From Dolomedes plantarius (Eukaryota; Arthropoda; Arachnida; Araneae; Dolomedidae): a stretch of 64,000 nucleotides of DNA. The position numbers and the translations under genes are program-made. The DNA lies in assembly GCA_907164885.2 (NCBI GenBank), contig OU015501.1, forward strand, positions 60,811,119 to 60,875,118, in the 5' to 3' direction. Below, one piece after another: positions 1 to 11,657 of this stretch (position 1 is the first letter of the stretch; every line of letters starts with the position of its first letter). The notes under the pieces are model-generated. The model worked only from the letters and a program-made list of their open reading frames with translations, did not search any database and was not told the origin of the DNA.

Positions 1-859
1 ATAGAGGAAATATAAAATTAAACAAAGATAATAAAAATCTGTTAAAAAATACAACTATAATTTATCTCAATTTATGAATATTTTGTGAAGATATCATAAA
101 ATTTGAATATATGAACCAAATTAATCAAAACCAATCAAGTTAGGAATTTTAAATTTCAAAAAATAATTTAATATTAATGTTAATGGTATGTATCCTCATA
201 TTTATTAATTTTATCACAAGTTTGCGGTTGAACATTTTAATAAAGGGTATTAGAAAAGTACACATTTTTGAAGTATTCATAGAAATAATAGTGTTAAAGA
301 GAAAATGCTGTAGATATGACAGCATTCACAGATTTGACTACATAATTCACAAAAATTTCGAGAATGTCCTTTGAAAAATAGTTAAAAAGCAAGATATTAT
401 GCACTGATTAGTTCAATTATCAAAGCTATTAAGCTAGATAAAAATTAATTCACCTCAATTTTTATTTTATTGTACTCTAATAGATATACAAAATGAATAA
501 TTTTTCAATGTAATAATTTGAAGCAAGACATTAAGTACTGAAAAAAAGTTTTTTTGTTGATTATTCTTGTACATTCCAAAAAGAAAGCAACATCCATGAA
601 AAATAAGTATGTGATCATTAGAATAAGTGTGGTGAACACTTCATAAACATTTATGACAGTTAAGATCCAGCAGAATTAACCTATAACAACTTATGTTACT
701 GAACGATATGTAATATGAATCTTCATCAAACCACAGATCATAAACTAATATGCTTTCTTTAACTATAGGTATACAGACTATAGTACACTTTTCATCAATT
801 TGGTCATGTCTATTTTATTTACACAAAAGGTACAGCTCTGTTCAGCTCTGCTTTCAGAG

Positions 860-885
860 GGGGGGTGCTTTCTGATGCACCCCCC
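860..885. repeat. Perfect GC-rich hairpin
   Basis: GGGGGGTGC at 860-868 and GCACCCCCC at 877-885 are perfect inverted copies around an 8-base loop, in otherwise AT-rich DNA. A related TCAGATGCACCC string occurs inverted near 1768-1780, so the hairpin may be the end of an old terminal-inverted-repeat element of about 0.9 kb. That link is weak. Confidence 0.5.
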
Positions 886-1441
886 TGCCAAGTTTGACAA
901 TTTTATGTATTGGGTACAAACTATGTAATTTTTGTGAGAATTTGTTTTTGTGGCAACCCAGTGTGAATGGCTATTTAGTCGTAAGCGCTTGTGGCACTAA
1001 TCAGATAGAAAGTTTTCACTGCTTGTTTATTATGTGATTTAATATGGCGGTCATGTTGTCACAAATTATTAATGACGTAATTTGGATAGTATTAGATGTA
1101 GATTTTTGAGAGATAGGCATACTGTTGGGGTTGTTAGGGATATAAATTGGGAGGAATCAAAATTTCTGTTAAAAGCGTTGAATAATGTTTTGTATTTTTG
1201 CTATTTCTGCTGTACTTTTTTCTCATTCGTGCGTCATTACTTCTGCGTTTCAGTTTTTGATTGAGGTGGTGGATTTTAAATGCGCTGCGTGAAGTTAAAT
1301 GTTTGTATCTTCTAGAGTGTAATTTGTGCAAAATGAGTGACATGACTGAACTGAGGTTGCTGTTTAAGATGGATTTTATGAGAAACAGGTGTATAATAGG
1401 TTTTTGCATGGAGAATTACCGTTCATGCCTACTACTTCATA

Positions 1442-1515
1442 CAGCGAGCAAAAGGTTTGTCTTACTGACCACTACAGCCAGTAGAAGGTTTGTTTTACTC
1501 ACTGCTACAGCCAGT
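1442..1515. repeat. Short 33-bp tandem repeat (2.2 units)
   Basis: Two 33-base units (1442-1474 and 1475-1507) share the core AAGGTTTGTYTTACTSACC, and the start of a third follows. The repeat keeps reading frames open on both strands, which explains the moderately long open frames here. No protein family is recognisable. Confidence 0.6.
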
Positions 1516-1873
1516 GTATTCATGGCAAAGCCAGCAGCTGGGGATTTCTGTGATGTTTTGGGGCTGGTTCGTAGCGTAGCATACCAAGGGTATTTGAGCA
1601 AAGCAAAGATCCTATGTGCACATATGAGTTTCATATACCTAACGGTAAGTTTGTTTTCCAACTTATTTGTCCTTTGTTGGTCGCCATTGATGTTTTTGCT
1701 TACATTTCACACTTTAAGCCTAACAGGTCTGCGAAAACGGGATTTTGCCGACTTTTCGCCAAGAGGGTGCATCTGACAGAGCTGTTCCATATTAAAAAAA
1801 TGGGAAAATTCAGCATTTTTTAACACAACTCAGAAAATTTTCTTCAGGATAAACAGAAAAAAAAAGTTTATTA

Positions 1874-3076
1874 GGGTGAAGTGCAGTAAGTGAGAACCCA
1901 AAATCGTATAGTTCCACTTTGTATCTAAATAAGTTTTTAACAAGTGGTTGTATTTGTATGAAAATTTGCATATATACTTTTGGTTATGTTACACATTTAT
2001 AGTTTCATTTTCTTTTAAATCTATTCATAATTTTTTTTCCATAAATATTTAAAGTTTATGTGTTTTACATTCTCACTTGCCCTTGCACTTGGGGCAAGTG
2101 AGAATGCAGGTCCCAATAAATCATAGTTGATTATAGCAAAATAAATAGGGCAAGGGAAAGAATAGATATTTTATGCTGAACAAAAGGCTATTTTTTTCAC
2201 ATTCTTTCGTTGTGGAGGTATTTGTTGTTCAAGTTAGCAGTGTCAGCAATGTCCTAATATTAACAAAATAAGCATATTTGTATTATTTGTTTTAGAGTAA
2301 CAAATACATGTTAAAAGTTTAAAAAAAAAGGTTTTTTACTTTGCAGAGGCCCTACTGAATATTGTAGAACCAAAAAGACAGAAAAAAATTAGTTCACCGC
2401 ACCTTCATCATCTAGTATAAAAGGAAACTCAGAAATAGTGACAACAGAATTACAAATTCAATATATGCACACACAGTTTGAAATGTCCACTCCACTCACA
2501 TTCACTAACAGTTAGTCTAAACAAGTTAGTTTATTACAATTCACTTCTTCAAACCTACAACAAAAAAACTAGTTTCAGTTGAATAATTTATTACTTTTGA
2601 ATGTTAAGGAATTAAAAACAATCATCAGCTGTTAAAGAAACATGGCAAAAGGTGGTTATGAAGTTTCTCCAACTGGAAATAATATAGTGGGAAGAAAAGA
2701 CTATTTATATGGCTGTTATAACACAAAGGTAGGTTTTTCAATATTATGAGGCAAGTGAGAACTGCTGTTCTCACTTGCCCCGACAAAAAATTGTTATGGG
2801 GCAAGGTGAAAACCCTGCAGTACTGAAGTAATATTGCAAAAATATGGATTTTATGTATTTTATCTGTATTCTTAGTTTCTTAATGAATAAGTGGGTATTT
2901 TCAAAATAACTATGTATTGTGTTTAATTAGTTATGATTTCTTTTCTTTTTTTTAGCTAGTACTCGAACTTGGGAACCTTCGTTAAAATGCAAGGGTTTGG
3001 TACACTTGAAATTTATTTTAAAAAGTGAAACTTTTTAGGGTATTAAGCCCGCCTTCTCACTTATCCCACTTCAACT
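1874..3076. mobile_element. Candidate TA-flanked DNA transposon remnant
   Basis: The left end (GGGTGAAGTGCAGTAAGTGA) and the inverted right end (AGTTGAAGTGGGATAAGTGA on the other strand) align without gaps over about 24 positions with about 5 mismatches. Each end abuts a TA (1872-1873 and 3077-3078), as expected for Tc1/mariner/pogo elements. The core GGCAAGTGAGAA recurs inside in both orientations (about 2070-2105 and 2750-2780). No transposase is recognisable, so it is probably non-autonomous or decayed. Confidence 0.45.
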
Positions 3077-4026
3077 TACATTGTAACTACCTAACTGTAG
3101 CAATATCAGTCTCTATATGTAAGATAAATTAAATTACTTAGGAATCTGAAATATAATTTTGAAATGTCTACGCCTCAGTGAAGTGTTATAACTTTAATTT
3201 TTTTTTTTAAGAATGGAAAAGAGATGGAAATGAATAAAATTTATCATGCAGAAATTGATTAGTAAGGTTTTTGAACAATAGGATAGGGATGAGAATACCA
3301 TAATTCCTATAATTCAGTGGCTCCAATTTTGAAATAACATTTAAAAATCTATTATTGATTGTGCAATCTGTCCCCCTTTTTTAATGTGACGTCAGAATAT
3401 CCAAACACTAAAGCAATATTTTTTATCCAATGAGGCCCTATATTAGTCAGAATATCAACTAGTTTAACTGTTCAAGTTTAATCACTATACCAAAATAGCC
3501 ATTTCTATACAATGTGACAAAGTTTCATAACCATAATACAGTAAATTTAGTTTTGATGATAAAACTTTTAAACAATGAGAAAACCAGAAAGTATTTTCCA
3601 AGATTTATTTACCTGTTTGCATAAGGTCAGTCACAAAACTTTTATTTTCTAATTAGTGAGATGTAGTATCACTAGGAGTTTCTCTGATCATAAATTAATT
3701 ATTAGAAACCACTTAATGATAAAAATAAAAAGAATATAAGATATAAAAATAAAAAGCATATAAAAAAAGGTACAAATTCTGACTAAAATCAATATTATAA
3801 ACTTTTTCAAGTGAAAACTGTTGAATGTTCCTTTTAACTAACTATAAAATAGACTATACAAATTAAATTAACACAAAAAATCAATACATTTAAAAATATG
3901 TAACTAACACAGTTAAATATATTTTAAACAGAATTTTTGTCATAATTAAAAATTTAAATTTCTCATATTTACACAAAATTAATTAAATTTAAAATTGCAA
4001 AGTTCCTTTTTATTTTTGTCTAATGC

Positions 4027-4229
4027 GAAGGCACTTGTCATTAGACATTCACCTTTTGTTATTCACCACTATTTTACAGGATACTTTATTATAGGAGCAT
4101 CATATAGGTGGGCCAGCATTACTCTGTATGAGGGGGATGACATGGAAACAACCACGCCTTAGTCGGGATTTGAACCCAAGCCCACTGTGTGGCAGCTCAG
4201 AGCACTAACCACTATGCTATGTGGGCGGC
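4027..4229 (-). mobile_element. tRNA-derived SINE, antisense copy
   Basis: Read on the minus strand, the copy starts with an A-box-like TAGCATAGTGGTTAGTGC followed by a B box GGGTTCAAATCCC, the RNA polymerase III promoter pair of tRNA-derived SINEs. It continues with a tail shared with the copy at 26300-26510 (the GGAGCATCATATAGG / GGCAGCACCATACAGG segment and the GGCACTTGTC end). Two same-family copies with shared non-tRNA tails argue for a SINE rather than a tRNA gene. Confidence 0.75.
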
Positions 4230-4685
4230 AAGTTCCATCATACACACACATTAAAAATAAGTTTGAAAATTATTTTTAAAAATATATTTCACTATATGCA
4301 TAGTTCTACTTATGCAATTTACCTAAAAACTAATGTCAGCCTTTGTTTTACCATTCTGTCCTGAAGAACATAAATCAAAAAAGAAAAAAAAACTGGCTAA
4401 TCATTAGTCAATATTGTATGTTAAGACATTCAAATGATTTGGAAAAATTGAGACATTCAAGAGAATTCCAATCTTAAGTCATCATTAGCTACACAAACCA
4501 GTCAAGGACACTTCATATTTATAAATGGCTGGGGTAGCTGCAAAATAGCAGTGCAAATCGATAAAATTGTCTGGTTATTCACAGTTCTATAAGACAAAAG
4601 TACATGTTATGTACTTTTAATTCTGATATTTCATAATGCGCTTTGAGAATATTGAACTACCTTATAATAGGATCTTACATATTAC

Positions 4686-5117
4686 CTGTTTGCGTGGAAT
4701 ATTGTACCATTTATTGTACACTTTCACCCTCAAGAGATCCCCAGAAAAATATTCAACTTCTTCCTCTAATTTCTGCAAAATAAAATCAGCAGTTTGCTTG
4801 GTAAATATTCGAGTATACCTAAGATTTAAGTTTTCAGCACTAATGGATCGCCAGTTATGAGGACACACTGCTAAAGTATACTCTGGTAAACATTTATTAA
4901 GACTTGTACGTTTCGAAAAATTGTCATTAAAGTCACGAGGCGTTTCCCTTTTCATTCTAGTCTTATTATCATCGTATTTTTTACAGTCACTGCTCCCACT
5001 TACACTCTTGATAGACTCATACGTTCTACATTGAGCAATCAAATGCTTATCAACTTTGTCCTCTCCTATCACGCAGTTACCAACTTTCCGGACTCCTTTA
5101 ATTAAATATTTTTCCAT
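4686..5117 (-). CDS. ALKBH2: ALKBH2-like DNA oxidative demethylase, first coding exon (gene runs off left edge)
   Basis: ALKBH2 is the nuclear Fe(II)/2-oxoglutarate dioxygenase that removes alkyl lesions such as 1-methyladenine and 3-methylcytosine from double-stranded DNA. This exon encodes 144 residues and ends in phase 0 at a clean donor (CAG|GTAATA). The match is to the N-terminal part of vertebrate ALKBH2: AENLNLRYT, then LEEEVEYFSGDLLRVKV and KWYNIPRKQ, which parallel AENLDLSYT-type, LEKEVEYFTGALARVQV and KWHSVPRKQ in the human protein. The exon break follows PRKQ. The start MEKYLIKG resembles human MDRFLVKG, and KYLIK fits the APIM PCNA-binding pattern. Residues about 10-85 are poorly conserved linker. 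The catalytic HxD...H and 2-oxoglutarate-binding region is not in the window, so activity cannot be judged. Confidence 0.88.
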
Positions 5118-5214
5118 TATGAAACGAAAAGGGAAATTAAAAGGGTCAGATACAAATAAAACTGTCTAAATACAAAAACAGTAGAGCATTTTCATTTGAA
5201 AGTTCGGTTTCACT

Positions 5215-5222
5215 TTTGGCGC
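5215..5222. promoter_or_regulatory. E2F-like site upstream of ALKBH2
   Basis: TTTGGCGC fits the E2F core (TTTSSCGC) and lies about 100 bases upstream of the ALKBH2-like ATG. It sits in a short, relatively GC-rich patch (5215-5300). E2F control would suit a replication-coupled repair gene. The site is seen; its function is inferred. Confidence 0.35.
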
Positions 5223-5299
5223 GACTTTCCCAGCGTATTTGTTTATTTTCGTTTTCCGTTCAAAGCATGTGCAACACTGGAAACCGAAGTCACGAACAG

Positions 5300-6062
5300 C
5301 ATCGGCATTATAACTGCCTACTGGATTCCAAACTTAAGTAAACGCTATAGTTTAAAGGAGGCGTGTCAAACTCACAGCCTCAAACCAATAACGACTCAAA
5401 CACAAAGCCCAAAGCCTCGGTACAAAGTTAAAACTACAGGCTGACGTAACAATCCTCGGTCATAGCAAATCACCATTCGAGTTGACACCGTTCTGTATTA
5501 GCTTGCTGTATGCACAGTGAAACGCGTGCTGTAGCATGGAATTTGACATTTGAAGTTTTATTAGAAAATTTTAGAATAATTTAAATAAACGTAAGCACCC
5601 TTTTTCACTGTCAGTACTGTAGTTTTATAGTGTTACTATTTAAAACGTGTATTACTTCTGTTTCGTTACTTCATAATGGAGTAGGCTTAAATGCTGACTA
5701 TCAACACATGCACTCTTCAGTGATTTATGCTACTTCTGCTTAAGTATGTTATATTATCAAGAATTTTCACTCTAAGTAATAACGTAACAATGCTGAAGCC
5801 TCGATCAGTTTAATTTTATCATTTGCATGACATAATAAATTTCAAATTGAAGCGATCAATAAACATAGTAACGTGTTGCATATATCAAAACATTTGAAGC
5901 GTAGTGTTTTTAATCTTACTGAACTATTAATGAATAACTAAATTAATATTTTTAAGCATTATTTATCTTATAATTTATATAGTTTTAGATAGAAAGTAAT
6001 TGCATCCATGGCTACTCATAATGAAGTAACAATTGTTTAATTTAAGCTACAGAAGTTTACTT

Positions 6063-6099
<37 letters not shown>

Positions 6100-6959
6100 A
6101 AGGATGTATTATGGAGGGTGAACCGTAAAAAACTTTAAAGGGGGTTTTGCTAGAGAAAATTATCAATTAAATACTACTAATTTACGAAGTATCGGAAAAG
6201 AAGCACAACGGGAAAATAAATAATAGGGTTGGACTTGATTGACAGCTAATCTCCACCAAAAGCCTCACTTTCGGTGGTGACGTCAGGCAGTATTCTAGAA
6301 GCTTGAGACAAAGAGTTGAAACGTCAGAGACAATGTGATTACCGACTAGGAAAGACGTGCCGCGCATTTACCGCCTGTTGACGGGCCCGTAAAATTGAGC
6401 TCGAAGCGTGCTCTTTATATCGTAAATCCCTCTTAATTACTCCCTAAAACTTATTAATAACATTGCAGTCAGAACATAGGCCGTGGAAAATTATTACAAT
6501 TTAACTATATCTAAGAAGTTTATTCCAACTATTAATTACTACCCTCAATTCAATCCGCCCATAATTTAGATTTCCAAGTAATCATCTCAATCGTCGTGAT
6601 GTGTGACCGATCAATCTCAATGCTAATCCCACTCTGCCGAAACTCTATTGTTCCTCAAGGCTTCTAACCTTATCGCGCATGCTCATTATGACATCTGCCG
6701 AACTTTCTAGAAGAATCTTTGCTTAGTCTGCAATTAATTTTCACGCAAAACCCAGTCTAAACTCCAAAAACAACTCCCCACGCAATAATGCTTGCGATTC
6801 TCCTTTCTTGATTCCCCCAAGGTCATTCAACTCTATTAATAACTCCTATAGCTTATGCATTCGTAGACGCGTGTAATCTGATTGACTATGAATAATCATG
6901 GCTTTTAAAGTTAGAAATTAGTTATTTTGAAGCCCCCTGTAAATTTCTCAATTAATGCT
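5300..6959. other. Intergenic stretch without recognised gene
   Basis: No coding similarity was recognised. A compound (TA)n(TG)n microsatellite lies at about 6063-6099. From about 6100 to 6950 the DNA is less AT-rich, with a TGACGTCA-like patch near 6280 and a GC-rich patch near 6350-6400. It could be an old LTR or other transposon fragment, but I could not find paired ends or a target duplication. Confidence 0.4.
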
Positions 6960-7006
6960 TAACATATATATACATATACATATATATACATATACATATA
7001 CATATA

Positions 7007-7094
<88 letters not shown>
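6960..7094. repeat. (TA)n microsatellite with TACATA interruptions, left part
   Basis: Interrupted TACATA units (6964-7008) pass into pure TA (about 7015-7094). The Helitron begins inside this tract, and pure (TA)n resumes at 19501 after its CTAG terminus. The two tracts are therefore probably halves of one microsatellite. Confidence 0.85.
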
Positions 7095-7097
<3 letters not shown>

Positions 7098-8374
7098 TAT
7101 TAATAAAAGCGAATGTTTGCGTACGTGCATGTGTGTGGGCGGCCCCGAGACGAATCTGTGAAACTTACAGCCATGAAATTTGGCACACGGGTAGTGCAGA
7201 CTATGGAAAAGTGCACCTCGAAGCCCGAATTTAAAATTTTATTCTAGAAATTTTTTTATTTTATGTTTTTTTAACTTCAGATTACGATATCTCGGCAAAA
7301 AATGATCGTAAAATTTTGATCTTTTTACAATCTAAGACTACAGACATTTCTCCTTCAAACAAGACCTCATTTGTTTAAAAATAATTTAAAACAGACTAAT
7401 ATTTTCCTCAAAATATTAAACCCCCTTTTTCGAGAAATTTACGCAAATTGAGGATCTACGGTCGATGCTCTTCGAGTTTTTATCTTACAAAGAAAATATT
7501 TACATCATCTGGAAGATGAAAGCTTTCTCATTCATATAAACCTAATTTCAAGTCTCTATCTTAAAATTTCGATTTTTTAATTGAATTTCAAAGAACGATA
7601 CTTCGACACAAATTTTATACGCGGTTCTTCCAACGAGGTACTCTAGGCGTTGGAATCAATCATTCATAAGAACTGCGCATGCGCACACGGAAACGTTTTA
7701 TTTACTTTTGCCGGTGTTCACTTTTTCTGTATTCTGTCAAGTTTTGTTTAATTTAGTTACTTTTTGCATATTCTTTCTTTTTATGCTTCTGTCTGAAACT
7801 CTGGAATATTTTTATTATCATTCTAATACTTCGAAACTTAACAATGTTTACCAGGGGTGTTTTAAAACAACTGTTAACTATGTTTGTGCTGAGCTTTGCT
7901 TATGTTTGTGTTTAGCTTTGAGAAAAAATAATTTTGTAAAGGTTTTTTGGTCTTTTATGCTAAAATAGCACTTAAAATAAAAAATAATAAAAACTTACCT
8001 GTAAATAGCATACCTTTTTTAAAAATTGATCAATTTGAAGTAATTTTTAATGAAATTTAGCTAAAACACCTATCATTCTGTACAAAATCCTAAAGCTAAT
8101 ATTTCAAACTAATTTTAGTTTTTGATTGTGGAAATTTTTGATGTTAAAACATGTTAGCAATGTATTACATATGCATTATTTTGTACGTTAAATTAGTTGC
8201 ACATTAATTTTATAGAAATTTGTGGTATGACTTTCTTAAGTAGCATGATTTATTTTTTTTCGATGATATATTTTTCTTAATTGTCATATTTTGAGAACAT
8301 AATTTTTACAAATTCAAAAAAACACAAATAACAGTTAAGGTTAACAAGATTTACTGTCATGAATTATACTTCAC

Positions 8375-8888
8375 ATGACTGGACAAGCCACAGGTCAAGA
8401 AGTTTTGAAATTAATGGAGGTAAGGTTAATTTTTTTTACATGTAGTAATTTTTTCATGTCCTGATAAATGGTTCATAAATTAGAATCGATGGCTGATTTA
8501 TACCTCATTTATATTTTTAGAATTTAACTTCTTACTTCTGTTTTAACTTTCCTTTCTATTTTACCATCATGTTTTGTTTTGCTATTATTGAAGTGTGTAA
8601 AATGTTTTTCATTGCTTACTACGATTTTAAAAAAATTTTGTATTATTGGCCTGAGCATATCTGGCCGCAGCCTGTACTTTTTATTCATACTGTGTTGTTT
8701 ATACTGTTATTTTTTCTACGTTATTTATACTGTATTTAGTTTTTAAATTGATTTGGTATTGTTTACTTTTCAGCTTTTTCCGAATGATTTTCCGACTCTT
8801 TACCCCGGAAAGAGAAGCGACGAGACTGGAAGAAATCAGACAACAACAGCAAAGAATAGTTGGACAAAAAATCCCAGGATCGTCATGA
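8375..8888 (+). CDS. Possible small two-exon reading frame inside the Helitron
   Basis: An ATG frame at 8375-8424 ends at a possible donor (AAG|GTTAAT). A polypyrimidine tract and CAG precede 8774, and 8774-8888 completes the split codon and runs to a stop. The predicted product is about 54 residues: a short N-terminal helix, a hydrophobic-basic FFRMIFRLF stretch, then a charged tail with EATRLEEIRQQQQRIVGQK. The alternative donor GAG|GTAAGG at 8420 is a better splice site but puts the second exon in another frame. I do not recognise the family. It could be a host gene fragment captured by the Helitron, or chance. Confidence 0.25.
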
Positions 8889-9119
8889 TTTGTTAGCAAA
8901 AGTTTTTCATCAAAAACAAAAATCACTTATGAGTCTCATCACAAAGGCAAAGATTTTCGGCGAAGTTAGGTGTCATATGTACACCATAATTGCTGTTTTG
9001 GGTGATTTAAACTCTGTATTCTCACATTTTGATGCCCCTGTAGCAGTAGTGGATTACATGGTTAACTGGAGTTACTAATTTTGTTCCATTTTAAAGGAAT
9101 TAGGCTGTGGTTCATATGG

Positions 9120-9327
9120 GAATGGCGTTTAGAAACATACGGCATATGAGACAGATATTACAGATCAAATAATAGCCAAAGATGACACCACTTCAGTCAG
9201 TTGTCACAAAACAACTGTCTCCGTCCACATGTTGCAGAATCCTCCTCTACACGATTTCTTCATTCGGGAATGGCGTTTAGAAACTTACGGCATATGAGGC
9301 AGATATTACGGATCAAATAATAGCCAA
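9120..9327. repeat. Direct repeat of about 68 bp, two copies 147 bp apart
   Basis: GGGAATGGCGTTTAGAAAC begins both copies (about 9118-9182 and 9265-9329). They continue through GCATATGAG-CAGATATTAC to AATAATAGCCAAAGAT with only a few differences. The segment between holds no recognised feature. This is probably a local duplication inside the Helitron body. Confidence 0.65.
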
Positions 9328-11657
9328 AGATAGCAAGTGCCTATAGACAATGCGTGGATTGTCCCGTATTGCCCTCTACTAACCACAATTTTCAATGCCC
9401 ATATAAACGTAGAGTACTGTAATTCAGTTTTATAGTGTTGCGTGTGAGTGGAACACTGGTGTGTGGTTTTCAAATGATTTTAGCTTTTACTGGAAATTAG
9501 CAGAACATTAGCATCCAAAACAGTAATCGTTTGGAAAGTTTTTATTTATATACACAACTCACTACCATAATACTCTTAAAATTTATATTTTAACACATTT
9601 CGGTTACTTCTGTTGTTTGTAAACACACGATCTTCATTGCCATGCTCATTTCAGAAATTTCTGATTGAGATGATGCTCATTTAATGCGTGTTTTCAAAAG
9701 TGAAATATACCATGTTCTGTAAATGCCCCGAAAATACAGTTGGTTCTCTGTTTAACGACGCTCTACTTAACGACGATCTCTATTTAAAGACGATATTTCC
9801 TGGTCCCGGTCCCTCCGACGTAAAAAAATTCTATTTTAAGACGATTTTGTTTCTATTTAACGACGATTTTTTCTTACATGATAAACTTTTTCTTCAACAT
9901 TTTATCTACTGGAGGGTTACTTTCTGTAGGGTAGTTTGGTTTCAAAAACAGACCCGGAATTTCCTTTATGTTTGTTGCAATCATAGACTTGTTGCAATAG
10001 AAAAAACCGGGGGAGGGGGGGGGGAATTACTGTTTCTCCGAAGATCGAACATTCTTCCCTGGTGGATCAAATTTCTTAGTGCGGATGTGGAATCACTCTA
10101 TTGTACCTACTATGTTGTCATGTGATTTACGGACTGTCCAAAAGCACCCCTCTCTCACTTCTTCTGGGAAGCACGTGTTCATGTTTAGAGAATTCATGGT
10201 TGGGTGTAGGAGCTCATTCCAGTACGAATACGAGGTGAGAAGAGCAAAATGGCATCAAAGCGAAAGCATCTTACGCTACACGAAAAAGTGAAAATTATTG
10301 AAAACTGGGAAGAAAGTGTTGGAATAACAAAAGTCCAATTCGCAAGACAATTTCAGCTACCCGAGTCTACTCTCAAAGGCATTTTAGCAAGCAAAGAGAA
10401 AATTCTTGAAGCAGCACAAAAATTTGGTTTGGGATCAAATCCAAACGGCAGAAAATTCAATGTGACCGATCAGAAGAGTTTGAGAAGGCAGTCCTGCAAT
10501 GGTTTCATCAAGCAAGAGCATCTAACATTCCAATTTCCGGAGTGATATTTAAAGAAAATGCTATTATTCTGGCAGAAAAGTTTAGAATGCAAAATTTTCA
10601 GGCTTCGGCTGGTTGGGTAACAAAGTTCAAAGAAAGATACGGGCTTGTATTTAAAAGCATATCTGGCGAAAGTGGCTCCGTAGATGAAAAAATAGTGGAT
10701 GAATGGAAAATAGTGCTGAAGGGGAAATTAGATGGATATGATGAGAAGAACATATTCAATGCAGATGAGACGGGCCTATTCTACAATATGGTGCCTTATA
10801 AAACCTTAACGTATATGGGCGAAAAGTGTTTTCGTGGAAAACACAGTAAGGAACGATTGACTGTTTTACTGTGTAGTAATTCGGATGGATCTGAGAAATT
10901 TCCACCACTAGTTATAGGAAAATCAAAGCAAGCAAGGTGTTTTAAGAATATCACCAGGAAACCTTGTACTGCAATAACAATAAAGCTTGGATGACATCAC
11001 ACATTTTTATTGACTGGATTAGAAAATTTGATGCAAAAATGCATCGAGAATAGTGAAAAGTTTTACTTTTAATCAACCGATGCACTGCACATACTCCAAA
11101 TATCCCTGGACTTACAAATTTCACTATCCATTTCTTACCAGCTAATTGCACTAACAAGTTGTAGCCATTATAGCTGGGAATCATTCGCAGTGTGAAAGCA
11201 TACTACAGAAAGTCTTTAATTAGGAAATTAATAAACAATTCGGCTGACAGTATGAAAATTAGAAAATTTACGATCTTGGAAGCAATGCACATGATAACAT
11301 CAGCATGGAAAGAAGTTTCTTCATCCACAATAAAAAACTGCTTTCGCGTTGCTGGAATTCACAAATAACTTGTAGTGGAACTGCAAAGTACGGATGTAGA
11401 AATCAACGAAGATGACATTACCCCTGAAGAATGGAGAAGTCTTGTTGAAGATGAGGATGTTTCAATTCAAGATTTCTACAATTGTGATAAATATGTTTTA
11501 ACAACAGATTTCAGAAATTTAGAACAAATTTATGAAGAATTTGTAAACGAAAACACAGTGTCAGATGAAGAAGGTGAAGTTGAAGACACGGAAAACGAGA
11601 CACTGCCACCGTCTTACACAGATGCAATTTCTGCTCTAGATGTTCTCCAACGCTATA

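Larger units (their letters stand above)
1..4685 (-). other. Left-edge stretch, probably first intron of the ALKBH2-like gene
   Basis: This is very AT-rich DNA with no convincing exon on either strand. Because the ALKBH2-like exon at 4686-5117 ends in a splice donor pointing left, the stretch should be intron. I looked on the minus strand for the next ALKBH2 exon (the iron-binding HxD region and flanks) and did not find it, so it probably lies outside the window. Visible contents are a GC-rich hairpin, a 33-bp tandem repeat, a candidate TA-flanked element and one SINE, listed separately. Confidence 0.6.

Noticed and set aside
1261..1776. 171-codon open frame (and an antisense frame at 1437-1661)
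   Set aside because: It spans a 33-bp tandem repeat that keeps several frames open; no domain, codon pattern or splice context supports a gene.
1..4685. Second exon of ALKBH2
   Set aside because: Searched on the minus strand for the YGDAG, HxD and following motifs; nothing convincing was found.
6948..7234. Tyr-Ile repeat open frames (also at 19675, 20598, 54397-54747)
   Set aside because: They are translations of (TA)n microsatellites.
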